A stretch of 64,000 nucleotides of DNA from Gigaspora rosea. Its lineage: Eukaryota > Glomeromycota > Glomeromycetes > Diversisporales > Gigasporaceae. The first letter of the stretch is position 1. The number at the start of each line of letters is the position of its first letter. The stretch covers positions 220,241 to 284,240 of the forward strand of contig QKWP01000138.1 in the NCBI GenBank assembly GCA_003550325.1, in the 5' to 3' direction. A model generated the notes under the pieces. The model was not told the origin of the DNA. It ran no database searches and saw only the letters and a program-made list of their open reading frames with translations. Made by a program: the position numbers and the translations under genes. Shown in pieces: positions 22,840-34,015 of the stretch.

Positions 22840-23960
22840 GTCGCACCACCTTATGAATAAAGCAGATATAAACTTTGTCAGCCCACATTATAGAGCAACA
22901 GAGGATTTTCCTTCAAATCCTCCCACTTAGCATCATTCAAGAAAAACAAATAAAATGAGAAACAAAAGGAAGTAAAAAAAGAGGAAAAAAACTACAAAAC
23001 ATAGGTAAAAAACCAAAACTAACAAAAATAATAAAAATGAAAGATAAGAGAAATGAAGAAAAACTTTATACTAATGATATAAACTAACAAAAGAAATATA
23101 AAAAGCCACAAAGGGCAAAAGAAAAAGTAGATAAAAACTATATAATACTGCACAAAACTACATTTGTCAAAGTATTATATATACATCAAAAGAAAAGAAA
23201 AAAAAAAAAGAAAATCTGTGCCTAAAAAAAAACTTTTAGAAGAAAAGAAATTTTTTCCAGTATTTTTCTTCAGATCATCCTCACGTGTCATTCATTGTTT
23301 ATTTCGCAGGCATCGAAACTTGCTCGTGACCAGGCTCTAATTTGGTAGACGCATTTTCAAATTGAAAGGAGTAAACATTGTTGATCTTTTGAGGGGTAAG
23401 CTGGATTTCCTATTTTTTGGTGAAAATTTCGAAAAAACCAAGAAGAAATATCAAAAGTACCAAAACTTGTATAGAGTGTAAGTTTTACTTTTTTTTTTTT
23501 TTTTTAGTATTAAGGTGAGATTATGCCTCTAGACTTTATTGAGTGTATATTAATTGTTTACAATATGTTGCTTACAATTATTATACTATCTACTAAGTAC
23601 TGAGACTTGGTCTATTTTATCCATAACCTAAACCTACTAAAGCCTACTATACTCCCATTTATATAGCCAGCCTGGTTTTTGGACGTCCCTTTTCTCCAAC
23701 CAACAATTAGTATTCACATATCCACCACTTTACTCACATTTTCTAATATCGTCACTTCCAATTTGGTGTATAAGTTTTACGTTTTGTAGAATAGTATTGA
23801 TAACCAAAAGTATGTTTTGTCTAAACTTCCACATCTTTTGACAAAAAACTCTAGGGTTTTAGCCCTACTACATTTTCTATAGCAACGAAGTCTTCCACTC
23901 AAAGAACCAAACCCACAAGGAGAAATCTTTTTCAGCTCTATTTTAGTCATCTCACATGCT
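22840..23960 (-). repeat. Repeat family R1, copy 1 (inverted)
   Basis: Homologous in reverse orientation to 44780-45840. The 3' part (22840-22930) matches 45655-45770 (words TGGGAGGATTTGAAG / GGGCTGACAAA / GTGCGACCAGTCGCA). The part at 23385-23470 matches 45135-45210 and 29930-30000. A retroposon is inserted at 23492-23768. In one minus frame the stretch PAYPSKDQQ parallels GVPPPKDQ of the other copies. Function unknown. Confidence 0.55.
23492..23768 (-). mobile_element. 5'-truncated retroposon with poly(A) and target duplication
   Basis: The minus strand reads ACACCAAATTGGAAGTGACG to CTCACCTTAATACTAAAA followed by poly(A), seen as a T run at 23492. TAAGTTTTAC occurs on both sides (near 23480-23489 and 23769-23778) as a target duplication. 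A longer copy lies on the plus strand at 53640-54382. A shared TATATAAAT and the polyadenylation-like AATAAAG are visible. It is a non-LTR retroposon tail, 5'-truncated. Confidence 0.75.
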
Positions 23961-24117
23961 ATCTGAAGTCCTGTATTCAACTGCTTCTAGATAGAGTTTT
24001 TGTAATATACAAAAATACTAACTACAAAATTTTCATAGGTCAGCGTTTATAAAAAATTTTGGTCCAGAGGATCGTTGGAAAGAGTTGAGGTTTGGCATTA
24101 TTATATATAGTATATAT

Positions 24118-25073
24118 ATATGGTGCAAGAAGCCTATACTCAACATGTTTCAATTTTTAAATCACTATAATTTTTTGTGCAAGAGGTTTTTTAAAAAACT
24201 GACTAGTGACTTTGTAGAGCAATATTAGTTTTATAAGTCTGCTAAATATTTTTTTTGAAAAACCTTCTTTATAAAAAGTTGATGCGTTTTAAATATTACT
24301 ATTGTTTTATATATAATTACTATGTGTTTCAATTTTAACTATCTTTAAAGTGCTAGTTAATATATTTTAAAGTTATCCCTTAGTTTGTACTACTTCGCAG
24401 GCAAATTTGCCTGTAAACTTACTATAAATATACCTCTGATCTATTTTTTTAATCATTTAAAATATTTAAATAAAATTTGGTATTATAATATTTAATAACA
24501 AGAATTATATTTTTGAATTATTTAAATTTATATTATAAGGCAAAAAGTTTATGTTGCTTATAAGCTGAAAATATTAAATTTAAAGAAAATTTTTAACCAA
24601 AAAAATATTTTACAATATTGTGGTGAATTCTTTAAATATTGGTTTTAAAAATATAGTTTCTAATACAATATTGTAGTTTATATAAAGGATGACAACTTTC
24701 ATTATTTGACTTTATATGATTTACTTGTAAAAATTAAGACTTGTATTAGAAGTGAAAATTTTTTTTATAGACGGGAACATATAAAATTTGAGAAAACCTA
24801 AAGAAAAAATTCTATAGTAAAAGTTCCAAAACAAAAACTTTAAACTTTTATTACACCAAAGTTTTTTAATAATTTTAAAAAAATTTTATAATAAAGTTGA
24901 TAAAACAGAACTAATATTATAATTTTTACTTAGAAAGTATATAGCTAAAATTAATATTTAAGGTTTTATTTAAAAAATTTAAAATTTTAAAATTTTTGCA
25001 GGCAAATATGCCTGCATAACAAAGCAAGGAATACTATTTTATTGTCTAGTATAGGCTTCTTGCACTATATATT
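24118..25073. mobile_element. TIR element ending GTGCAAGAAGCCTATACT
   Basis: The left end GTGCAAGAAGCCTATACTCA and its inverse AGTATAGGCTTCTTGCAC (25050-25068) bound about 950 bp. Another element (24395-25022) fills most of the interior. Noncoding. Confidence 0.65.
24395..25022. mobile_element. TIR element ending GCAGGCAAATTTGCCTG
   Basis: The termini GCAGGCAAATTTGCCTG and TGCAGGCAAATATGCCTGCA are inverted. The interior is the uninterrupted paralogue of 20692-22548. It is nested in the element at 24118-25073. Noncoding. Confidence 0.65.
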
Positions 25074-25237
25074 AAAATTTCTATATAATAATACAAACCC
25101 TTATCAATCTTGTGACCCTATAATTGGATTTTAATAATTTTGGACTTGTTAGAATTATTTTATTGTGATGATCATTTTGTAGTAAATTCATCCAAAATGG
25201 GCTAGTAGAAAAAAGTTATTTAATATTAAATAATATA

Positions 25238-25302
25238 TATTATATATATATATTTAAATAATATATATATATACTATATATATTATATATATTATATATA
25301 GA
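25238..25302. repeat. AT dinucleotide tract
   Basis: TATATA runs interrupted by TTTAAATAA. Simple sequence. Confidence 0.8.
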
Positions 25303-25680
25303 CTTGATTGCTATCCTGACCCATGTATCCATGGTAAAATCATGTAATATATAGTATACCCTTATATCTTTACTAGTAATTTAGAAAAGCTATTACATGG
25401 TGTCAGTGTTTAAAATTAGCTTGCACAAAATGCATATATGCAATAGTTTTCTTAATATGTAAAACATTCATGCAAAATATGCAAGTAAAATTTAAAAAAA
25501 AAGATCTAATTTTATGTAATATATATATTGTATTTTTAGTTGCCTCTTATTTGAAGTTACAAATTTAGTTATTTTAAAGTAGCACATGACTAAAATTATA
25601 TAAATAAAGATCTAATTTTAGAGGCTTAATTCTAGTCAAATGCTACTAAACAGATAAATTATAACTTCAGATATGACATA

Positions 25681-25930
25681 TCACAGGTCAAAATTGTACA
25701 CATCGGTATAATATTGGGTACCCGATATGTATAGTATATGTAGATGATATGTCACCGATATGTGTAAGATATATTTATACACATACCTGATATGTACCTG
25801 ACTCATGTTGCATATCGAACACATGTCAGACACATATAGTACACATATTACACATACCGTACATATGCCATATATATATCGCATATATAAATTCTGTAAT
25901 ACATCATGTACCTGATATGTACCTGATATA
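25681..25930. repeat. TATCGGGTACC-type repeat, inverted copy
   Basis: Begins ACAGGTCAAAATTGTACACA and contains GGGTACCCGATATGTA, then degenerate ATATGTACCTGA words. It is the inverted relative of 16368-16615. Noncoding. Confidence 0.6.
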
Positions 25931-26149
25931 AAGTAATATCAAGAAAGAATAAATTTGAATATTCATATATTTTTTACAATCACCGAATTATCACTTTGCT
26001 ATAACAATAATATAAAGCAATTTAATAAAAATTTTATTTTTTTTATTTATTTATTATAAACAATTCTCTAATAAATTGGTTACAATTTGGAATATAATAT
26101 ACAATCCTATAGCAAATAACTAATAAAACACTAGCAATAATACAACACT

Positions 26150-26850
26150 AACAAAGCCAAAAACACCCAATGACCATGATTACTAAAAAAAAGAAAATTC
26201 AACAAATCAGTGACAAAATACCTAAAGCAACTATAAAGCTACACAAAAATGCCCAAGAAAATTAACAAAGTACCCAAGGTAAAATCTACAAAACACCCAA
26301 AATGCACCAAAGCAATATCAAAATCGGTGACAAGACACCTGAGGCAACCACGAACTCAAACAGAGAGCACCACGAACTCGAACAGAGAGCACCAACAAAC
26401 TTGAACAGAGAATACTACAAACTCGAACAGAGAACACTATGAACTCGAACAGAGAGCACCCAAGAAAACTGCCAGGGGCACTCAAAACGAAATATATGGC
26501 AAGAAACCTGAAATGTGTACAAATCAGCCAACCCAAAGCAAAATCTCTGAAACGCACTTGAAGCTACGCTGAAATCGGCAATACTGGCAATCATGAATCA
26601 CCCAAAGAACCTAAAAAGAGAAAAACTTAAAGTAGTATTTAGAAATAGGGCACGTCAACAAAAATATGACGAAAAAGAAAAAAACCAATGCCACCAGCAA
26701 TGAATAATATACCGAAATGGTCGATACCAACAACAAAGCACCTTCTAACAACTTAAAAAATGAAACCCGAAACTGTTGCTCCAAAATGGACGGCACCAAC
26801 AACGAAGAAAGGTTGGACAACGCTAACGAAGTACTAACGAGTATAACGGG
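26150..26850. other. A-rich stretch with 22-bp minisatellite
   Basis: The plus strand is rich in CCAAAA/CACC words. It includes five head-to-tail units of 22 bp at 26349-26458 (unit CACGAACTCGAACAGAGAGC plus AC). Minus-strand reading frames are hydrophobic, but no domain is seen. It may be a decayed relative of the glycine-zipper locus at 41.8-42.5 kb; this is a composition-level impression only. Confidence 0.4.
26349..26458. repeat. 22-bp minisatellite, five units
   Basis: Units differ at a few bases; all contain GAACTCGAACAGAGA or near variants. The array sits in an otherwise unrecognised A-rich segment. Confidence 0.8.
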
Positions 26851-27179
26851 ATAAATTAAAAATAATATAAATAACAAAAATAAATAATAATACATAATAA
26901 GTAATAAAAAAATTTAAAAAATTAATTACGTATATAAATAAAAAAAAGATATAAATAAAAAAAAGATCATGCAAAAATCTAATCTAGATCTATCATAAAA
27001 AATAAAAATAATAATTAATAATAAAAAAAAATAAAAAATTAATATAAATATAAAAAAAATATACAAAAAAAAAATAATTAAAAATAATTAAAAATAATTA
27101 ATTATATAAAAAAAATAAAAATCGCTAAAAAAAATAATAATTAAGTTATATAAAAAAAATTAAAAATTAAAAAAAAAAA

Positions 27180-27316
27180 NNNNNNNNNNNNNNNNNNNNN
27201 NNNNNNNNNNNNNNNNNNNNNNNNNNNNNNNNNNNNNNNNNNNNNNNNNNNNNNNNNNNNNNNNNNNNNNNNNNNNNNNNNNNNNNNNNNNNNNNNNNNN
27301 NNNNNNNNNNNNNNNN
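27180..27316. other. Assembly gap (137 N)
   Basis: A run of N inside A-rich simple sequence. The assembler probably failed on the low-complexity tract; the true length is unknown. Confidence 0.99.
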
Positions 27317-27376
27317 TAAATTAAAAAAAAAAAATTAAAAATTAAAACGAAAATAAATTAAAAAAAAAATAAAAAA

Positions 27377-27407
<31 letters not shown>

Positions 27408-27497
27408 AAAAATTAAAACGAAAATAAATTAAAAAAAAAAATAAAAAAAAAATAAAAATAAAAATAAAAATAAAACTAAATTAAAAAATAGAGATTA

Positions 27498-27833
27498 TAT
27501 ATATGTACCCAAAGGTACATATACCTGCATCATGTGACCTATAGATCACCACAAAATTCAGGATCATGTATAACATTACATGATCAGAAAAATTCAAAAC
27601 AATTGTTCAGTTTGACAAAAATCGCTCATTTCGCAAGAAACTGTATACTAAACCACCTTCTGTATATTAATTAAAAGTTTTTTGAGCGATTTTACTATAT
27701 AATAGCCTAAACTCTAACCCCAATATAGTTCTCACCCTAACCCTAACCTAATATAAACAATGTTAATTTTGTATGTAATATCATATAATCAATATAATGG
27801 GTACAAAAAAATTTAATGTACCCTATGGGGTAT
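27498..27833. mobile_element. TIR element (TATGTACCC) with telomere-like core
   Basis: The left end TATGTACCCAAAGGTACAT and the inverted right end ATGTACCCTATGGGGTATA bound 336 bp. The core contains CACCCTAACCCTAACCTAA (27733-27750). The left half (near 27590-27620) resembles 17800-17850 inverted. Noncoding. Confidence 0.65.
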
Positions 27834-28329
27834 AACTAAATTAATTCTAAAAAATAAAAACGAAAATAAAAACGAAAATAAAAAAAATAAAAATAAAATA
27901 AAAACGAAAATAAAAATGAAAATAAAAAAAAATAAAAAAAAATAAAAATGAAAATAAAAAAAAATAAAAAAAAAATAAAAAAAATAAAAATGAAAATAAA
28001 AAAAAAAATAAAAAAAATAAAAACGAAAATAAAAAAAAATAAATAAATAAAAACGAAAATAAAAAATTAAAAAAAAAATATCTAATAAAAATTACCAAGA
28101 ACAAAAGAAGGATTTCCATTATTGTTATGATAGCAAATGCAGATTAAGAGATAAGTTGGAATAAAAAAAAACAAATGTAACGCTATATAAAAATTTAAAA
28201 ATTAAAAAAAATTAAAAAAAATTAAAATAAAAATTAAATGATTAAATAAATTTAAAAATAATAATAATAATATATTGTTGTATATAGTAGCTGTGCAATG
28301 GAGTCGCACTAAACTAGGAGGAATAAAAT

Positions 28330-28760
28330 ATGGTGGAAATAAAAATTCTGGCCTTACTATGAGAATAACCAGAAATTTACTTTTATTCCCACTATTGCAT
28401 ATATGCGCTATAGATGCAATCTGTTATCTATCGCTAGTTAATACTGTATTTATCGAGTACCTAATATATTTCAAATTAAAAAAATTTTAAGTAGTAAAAA
28501 TTAATTTTTTATATCATAAAGGATAATTTTTTTTGAATATATAGAATATATGCATTGTAAACAATGATTTAGAATTATAATATATGTAGATTTAAAAATT
28601 ATTTTTATTAAATATACACATCGGGTACCCGATATATTCAAACTATATGATATATGTATGATAGGTCACTGATATGTAGTATTTTATATATTTTCAATTA
28701 TAGTAATATGGTATCCAAAAGGTACCTGATATATTGGATTTTGACCTGTGTATATATTTT
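28330..28760. repeat. AGGTCAAAAT family, uninterrupted copy
   Basis: Inverted copy of 6457-7185. It ends TTTTGACCTGTG and contains ACACATCGGGTACCCGATA and CTATTGCATATATGCGC. It has a single AAGGCCAGAATTTTTATT where the other copy carries the SINE and its duplication, so it serves as the empty site. Confidence 0.65.
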
Positions 28761-28769
28761 TGCAAAATT

Positions 28770-29090
28770 GTAGCTAAACAAACAAAAAATTTTTTACTTG
28801 TAATTGTGCAAGTAAAAAATTTTGTTACTTGCATAGTTGCAAGTAATTTTTGTTTTGAATTTTAAATACTACATAAAGTATAAAAATATATTAGCAAAAT
28901 AAATATACAAAATCTTTCGAAAAATATTGCATACTGAAATCTTTCGAAAGAATTGCAATCGACATGAAATCTTTCGAAATAAGTACAATCTTTCGAAAGA
29001 TTTCGGTATGCATTTCTTTCAAAATATTTCAAAATAAATTTCGAAATATTTCGAAATATATTGCAAATATTGCGAAATAGGCCAAATAAA
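28770..29090. repeat. AATCTTTCGAAAGATT dyad cluster
   Basis: Multiple near-palindromes on TTTCGAAA: AATCTTTCGAAAGATT, ATTTCGAAATATTTCGAAAT and, upstream, TTACTTGCATAGTTGCAAGTAA. The repeated minus-strand peptide FERF is a by-product. TTTCGAAA words recur at 40660 and 43380. Noncoding. Confidence 0.6.
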
Positions 29091-29834
29091 AAATGCAAAC
29101 CTCTATTTAATTATCCCTTCAGGGGTCGCAGTAGGTATATTTTGCATATTATCGTTTAAATCTGCAATATTTTGCAATATTTCGCAAAATTTCAAATTTT
29201 TTTTTAAAATTTTTGCAATTGAATATAAAATTTAATATTATTTTATTTATTATTTTTTATATTTAATGACCCTGCTTCATTTTATTATTTGAGAAAGTAA
29301 TACAATGCTGCCACTGATTACAATTTAGCTCTATCAAAAAAAAACTCTCCAAGTACTAAGTACCCAAAGCAATTTGCTATAACAACCTTTTGTCTCAAGT
29401 CGAAGCCTGAACTTGCTCGAACTTTTGTATAAAGTATGCCCAACTATCACTGATACTAGTATTGTTTGCCATATCAGGATCATTTTTTTCCTTTCTTTAA
29501 ATTTTTTCTTCTTCATAAAGGGCATGAAAAAGGTGAAAAGTAAAAAATAGACAAAATAGAAAACGATTAAAAAAAAGGGAGATATAAAAGGGAAAAAAAA
29601 CAAAAAAAAAAAAGAAAATGACAAAAAAAAAAAACAAAAAAGAAAAAGAAAAACAATCTAGATAATAGTATAAATGAAGCCTATACTACGCTCATAAAAA
29701 TTATATAGTATTAAACAAGATCTTGGTACTGTATTTAAAGTGAAAATCATAAGGAAAAAACTATACTAAGAGGTCAAGATACGCCAATCAAAATTTTTCT
29801 AAAAGAACCCTCTATAGAAGTCAGTCAATCATTG

Positions 29835-30270
29835 CTATACACATGAACATGTCAGAGCTGTATTATGATCTCTCATGACTTTTTTAACTTGAGTTTCCAT
29901 TTTTGGGATAGGTAAACAATATTGATTTTTTGGAGGGGGTACGCCGAAATTCCCACTTTTTGGTAAAAATTTTGCGAAAAACCATATGGGAGGCTGGAAA
30001 ACCAACGTAGAGAGAGTGTGAAAGTTTGCAAAGTATAGAATAGTATAGAAAACCAGGAGCTTGATTTCACTAATATTTCTACAAGTTCTTGACATGTGGA
30101 GTGAAGTCAATAGAAATGAGACAAATCTATCTAATAAATTTGTCCCATTTCTATTGACTCCACCCCATGTACTTCCTGTATTTACTAACTACTTGTTCGA
30201 TAGTTCTGTAGACTTCTACCAGGGAGCCAAAAACCCAAAGTGAGTTCTTTTTCAACTCTATTTCAGTTAT
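29835..30270 (-). repeat. Repeat family R1, copy 2 (inverted)
   Basis: GGAGGGGGTACGCCGAAATT (29933) is the inverse of 45168-45187. The block GAGTGTGAAAGTTTGCAAAG with TATAGAATAGTAT aligns with the retroposon target in copy 1. The minus frame reads KSGNFGVPPPKNQY, nearly the same as KSGKFGVPPPKDQH of copy 3. A hairpin element (30080-30181) splits it. Function unknown. Confidence 0.55.
30080..30181. mobile_element. Small hairpin element
   Basis: GTCAATAGAAATGAGACAAAT and ATTTGTCCCATTTCTATTGAC are arms of a near-perfect hairpin with outer pairing through ATGTGGAG / CTCCACCCCAT. It is inserted in R1 copy 2. Noncoding. Confidence 0.65.
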
Positions 30271-30415
30271 CCAAATAATCCAAAGACTCATTAAACTTAA
30301 GACTACTAGTCCTAGTTGCTACATTTTATTTATATTTTATATACTACATTTTTAAATTAAATATAAATTTTTAATTAATATTACATATTTTATTAGGACG
30401 TTGATAAAGCACACC

Positions 30416-30705
30416 ACTAGTGTTCAACACCACATGTGTTTTGGTCAATCAAAATTCATGAAATTTATAATATGAAGATTAGTATAACCTGAATTTTTCG
30501 AAAAAATGTGTTTTTTTCAAAAATTGTCTATATCGAAAAATTCTGTCTAAGAAACCTATCTTCATGCTTTAACAAAAAAATTTCTTGCAAAATTTTGGTA
30601 TATATTAACCCTAACCCAACCTATAACATGATCTCTAACCCTAACTCTAATGGCAAAAAATTTTTTGCATATTATAATTTGTATTTACTGGTGTTGAACA
30701 CTACT
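30416..30705. mobile_element. TIR element (AGTGTTCAACACCA) with telomere-like core
   Basis: The inverted ends AGTGTTCAACACCA (30419-30432) and TGGTGTTGAACACT (30689-30702) bound a 290-bp element whose core has TTAACCCTAACCCAACC and CCCTAACTCTAA. It ends just before the 5' end of the plus-strand LINE. Noncoding. Confidence 0.7.
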
Positions 30706-30722
30706 GATATGATATATACATA

Positions 30723-31394
30723 TTGTTTTATTATAATAAATGTATATATTATCCGGAAGATTTTGATTATGATGGTCCTCTAATGCTTAACCAGAGGACT
30801 TCTGAATCTTGCGGAGCCGTGCAAGCTGGGCATACAGTGAGCGCTGTAGAAGACATTGCACCAAATATCTCAGAACCCATATCATCATCTCCCTCTGAGA
30901 TATTACTTCCTAACCCCAACAATTTAGTGCTAACTTATCCTGATGACAAATTGCTATCAGATAATAATGCTAGTACTTCAAATACCATTTTATCATGTCA
31001 CACTGAAATACCACTCTTGCATTATACACATTCTTTATTATTTACACAACAATACGCTCTATCTACCCTAAAGAACAAGAGATATATGATGAATATGAAT
31101 TGTTACCAGACGATTCTGACAATAATTCTAGTTTACCTACTAATAATATAGAAAGAACAAATATCAATTTTCACCCTAATCTACTCGGGATTTATGAACC
31201 ATCAACATGCTACAACAAATTTTTATACTACCATAGATTACAATCTTTACCTTCACCACAAACTGTTGGCTCCTTTTTAATCTATCTACAAGAAGAATAT
31301 CCTATGTTTTATAAAAAACAATATATCAGAATCTCTTTTAAAGAAAGCAGAATTGATTATGTATTTGAAGAAGCACATATATTTATTACATGAA
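30723..31394 (+). pseudogene. LINE N-terminal region, two frames
   Basis: The first frame (30723-31151) carries an acidic, Ser/Pro/Asn-rich sequence (e.g. EDFDYDGP, SEPISSSPSEILLPNPN). Near 31070 the sensible reading moves to the next frame (DEYELLPDDSDNN through LQEEYPMFYKKQYI), which ends at 31393, where the endonuclease frame takes over. No zinc knuckle or coiled-coil is evident. It could be an ORF1 remnant or the N-terminal extension of the single ORF. Low complexity and acidity are all that can be said. Confidence 0.6.
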
Positions 31395-32648
31395 CACCTC
31401 TTAACTAATCACTTTTTTGTACCTTTCGAAGACTTAAGTTTTTATGATAACGTTCCACTTAAATCAAATCACCCTTCTACCAGTTCCAACTTGAGCTCCA
31501 GTTATAATAACTATTTTCAATTACCAACTTTTACCGATGACTTCTTTTACCCTACACCTTCTACTACTCCACTACCTAGTAATAGCTCACTAATTACAAA
31601 CACCAACTCTTCATCTACACCAGCTCCTTCTAAGTTCTGTACAGAATCAGAAATAATAGAGGAATCAGTAATTACTAATAACCATATAGCAAACAATAAC
31701 TATCCAATAACTACTAACAACTATATATCAAACAACAACCATACTCTACAACTTAATATTGCAACCCACAATGTCCAGGGTTACAATACAATTACCAAGC
31801 AGCAACTTTGGGAGGAATACTGTTTACAGCATAACTTACACATTACTGGTATTACAGAGACCAAAATCTCATCCAACAAATCTAACAAATTTCTTAACAC
31901 AAATCACTTTACCTATTACTGGTCTAGCCTAGACAACTCTGCAGAGGGCACTGCAATTATGCTATACAACTCTATTAAATCTCATGTTTATAAAATACTA
32001 AGCCATCCTGGAGGTGCCATTGCTATTGATCTCTATTTTAAACATGACTTTAAATTTAGAATTATCTCCATATACCTCTCATCCACAAATCAAATTTACA
32101 AAAATAATACTCAACAGGCTACAATTCAATGGATTCAGCAAGCTTTATCATCCAATATTCATCCTATTATCCTAGGAGACTTTAATGAATCATCTACTTT
32201 CTCAACATCTAATATAGCCAAAACTCAAATCTTTTCTTTCCTTCACAACAATAATATGTATGACCTTGCTAATCATACTAATAACTTGGAACACGCTTGG
32301 ACAAGTAGTCGATACTCTAGCAGAATTGACTATATCTGGGCTCATGATTTAATAATTTCTTTTCTAACAAAATTTTCAACTCATAGTTCAATTATATCTA
32401 CCAATAGTGATCATTTAATTTTGCTTTCTCAATGGGTTTTTCCTTTTGCTCTATCTAACAAACTTCGACACAAAACTAGAAGCAAACGCAGAGTCTTTAA
32501 CTACAAAGCAATGACCAAGGAAACTTGGGAAGAATTTTCAAATCAAATTAATTACAATCTTAGTACCTATAATATACCCTCTACCTCCCATACTGTTAAC
32601 TCTCTAGAAAGTTATGGCATCAAATCCAAACTAGTATTATTCAGATAG
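31353..32648 (+). pseudogene. LINE endonuclease domain (EEP family)
   Basis: The 431-codon frame holds a Thr/Asn/Ser-rich leader (residues 1-130) and an exonuclease-endonuclease-phosphatase domain: NIATHNVQGYN near residue 135, ITETK near 167, ILGDFNE near 275, SSRIDYIWA near 323 and NSDHLIL near 351. These are the Asn, Glu, Asp/Asn, Arg/Asp and Asp/His positions of LINE endonucleases and all are present. The enzyme nicks target DNA to prime reverse transcription. The frame closes at 32648 after a frameshift; RT continues in the next frame. By itself the domain looks catalytically intact. Confidence 0.85.
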
Positions 32649-34015
32649 CAGTTCAAATCATCCCTAACAAAAAATTCATAGTCTGCAACTTTTATCACAC
32701 ATTTACACCTAAGGCAACAGAGCTACATAATGATCTTAAAACAATTGGCAGTATCATATATCAAACTAAAAACCTTATGCATAATAACATGCCTATTCCA
32801 TCTGATCTTCATAACAAAATTCAATATATTAACCAAAAACACAATTTTCAAATTAATCTCTCACCCTCTAACAAACAATATTTAGCACAATGGATCTTAG
32901 ATACAAAGCAGATCTGAAAAACTTTATATAATGCTCGCAATCTTGAAAATGCAAAATTTCTAAGAGAACACATCAATACTGCTATCTCTAACAGATGCGA
33001 TAGACTTCTTACCAACTCTACCAAAATAATCAATAGTATTCTCAACCGCCATACAGATCCTGTTCATTTTGATAATATCAAAACAAACAATAATCTAATT
33101 ACAGACCCTATACAAATTAAGAGCCATATACAACAACACCTTCAGCAATGGACTTCATACAGGCCTTACAACCAAGAAATTTTCAATTAGCAATGGTATA
33201 ATGACTATTTACCACTACAATCTGTCAACCCTCAATGGTACTTCACTGCACTTGATCCTATAACATCAGAAGAAATAACATGTACCATTAATCAACTACC
33301 TAACAATAAGGCATGTGGACTATCTGGAATTAGCTATAAAATGCTAAAACATATTGGTCCTAATGCACTGTTAGCTATTACTACTCTTTTTAACAAATGC
33401 TTATCTACTGGACATATTCCCAAACAATGGAAAGATGGTCGCATTTTTCCAATTTCAAAAAAACAAACATTTGATAGCAACCTACACAATACTCAACCTA
33501 TTAGCCTCATTGAACATATTAAAAAAGTTTATACTAAAATTCTTACCAATCGTCTCAATAGCATATTTACAAAACACAAAATTTTAAATCCTAATAACTA
33601 TATTGCTTTACCTGGCAATAGTACTAATATTCCTATTCATATACTTAATAACTTTATTGAGGATGCTACATGCAACAAACGAAAAATATGGATACTATCA
33701 CAGGATATAAGCAAAGCTTATGATTCTGTAAACTTAGACCTTTTTACTAAAGCACTTTATAGAATCCAAATGCCATCTCAGCTTATTCAAATTCTTACCG
33801 ATCTTCTCACTAATCGCTCTAACCAAGTCATAACAAACTTTGGACTTATACTACCTTACCCTGTATAAGATGGAATAGATCAAGGAGAAACAATTACCCC
33901 ACTCTTCTGGCGCATCTATTATGATCCTCTTATTCACAAAATATCTACATCCTATCCAGGATATACAACTTCAACTACCTGGACATCTCATATACTACAA
34001 CCCAACTCACATAAA
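32640..34015 (+). pseudogene. LINE reverse transcriptase, N-terminal half
   Basis: From about 32640 the reading continues in a new frame through a long linker, past stops near 32917 and 33189. It enters RT with ITSEEITCTINQLPNNKACG (fingers), WKDGRIFPI, and motif A in SQDISKAYDSVNLDLF (33701-33745), with both Asp-containing positions present. A TAA sits immediately before motif B (GIDQGETITPLFWRIYYDPL, 33870-33930). An open piece spans 33341-33868. The role is synthesis of cDNA at the nicked target. Only scattered single lesions interrupt it. Confidence 0.85.

Larger units (their letters stand above)
26870..28265. repeat. A-rich low complexity with assembly gap
   Basis: AAAAATAAAA tracts on both sides of an unsequenced block. 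The Lys/Asn- or Phe-rich reading frames here are simple-sequence artefacts. The element at 27498-27833 is embedded. Confidence 0.75.

Noticed and set aside
26349..26458. CRISPR-like array
   Set aside because: Head-to-tail 22-bp units with no unique spacers, in a eukaryotic repeat context.
27847..28119. 90-codon Phe-rich minus-strand frame
   Set aside because: Reverse complement of an AAAAATAAAAA tract next to an assembly gap; no real coding signal.
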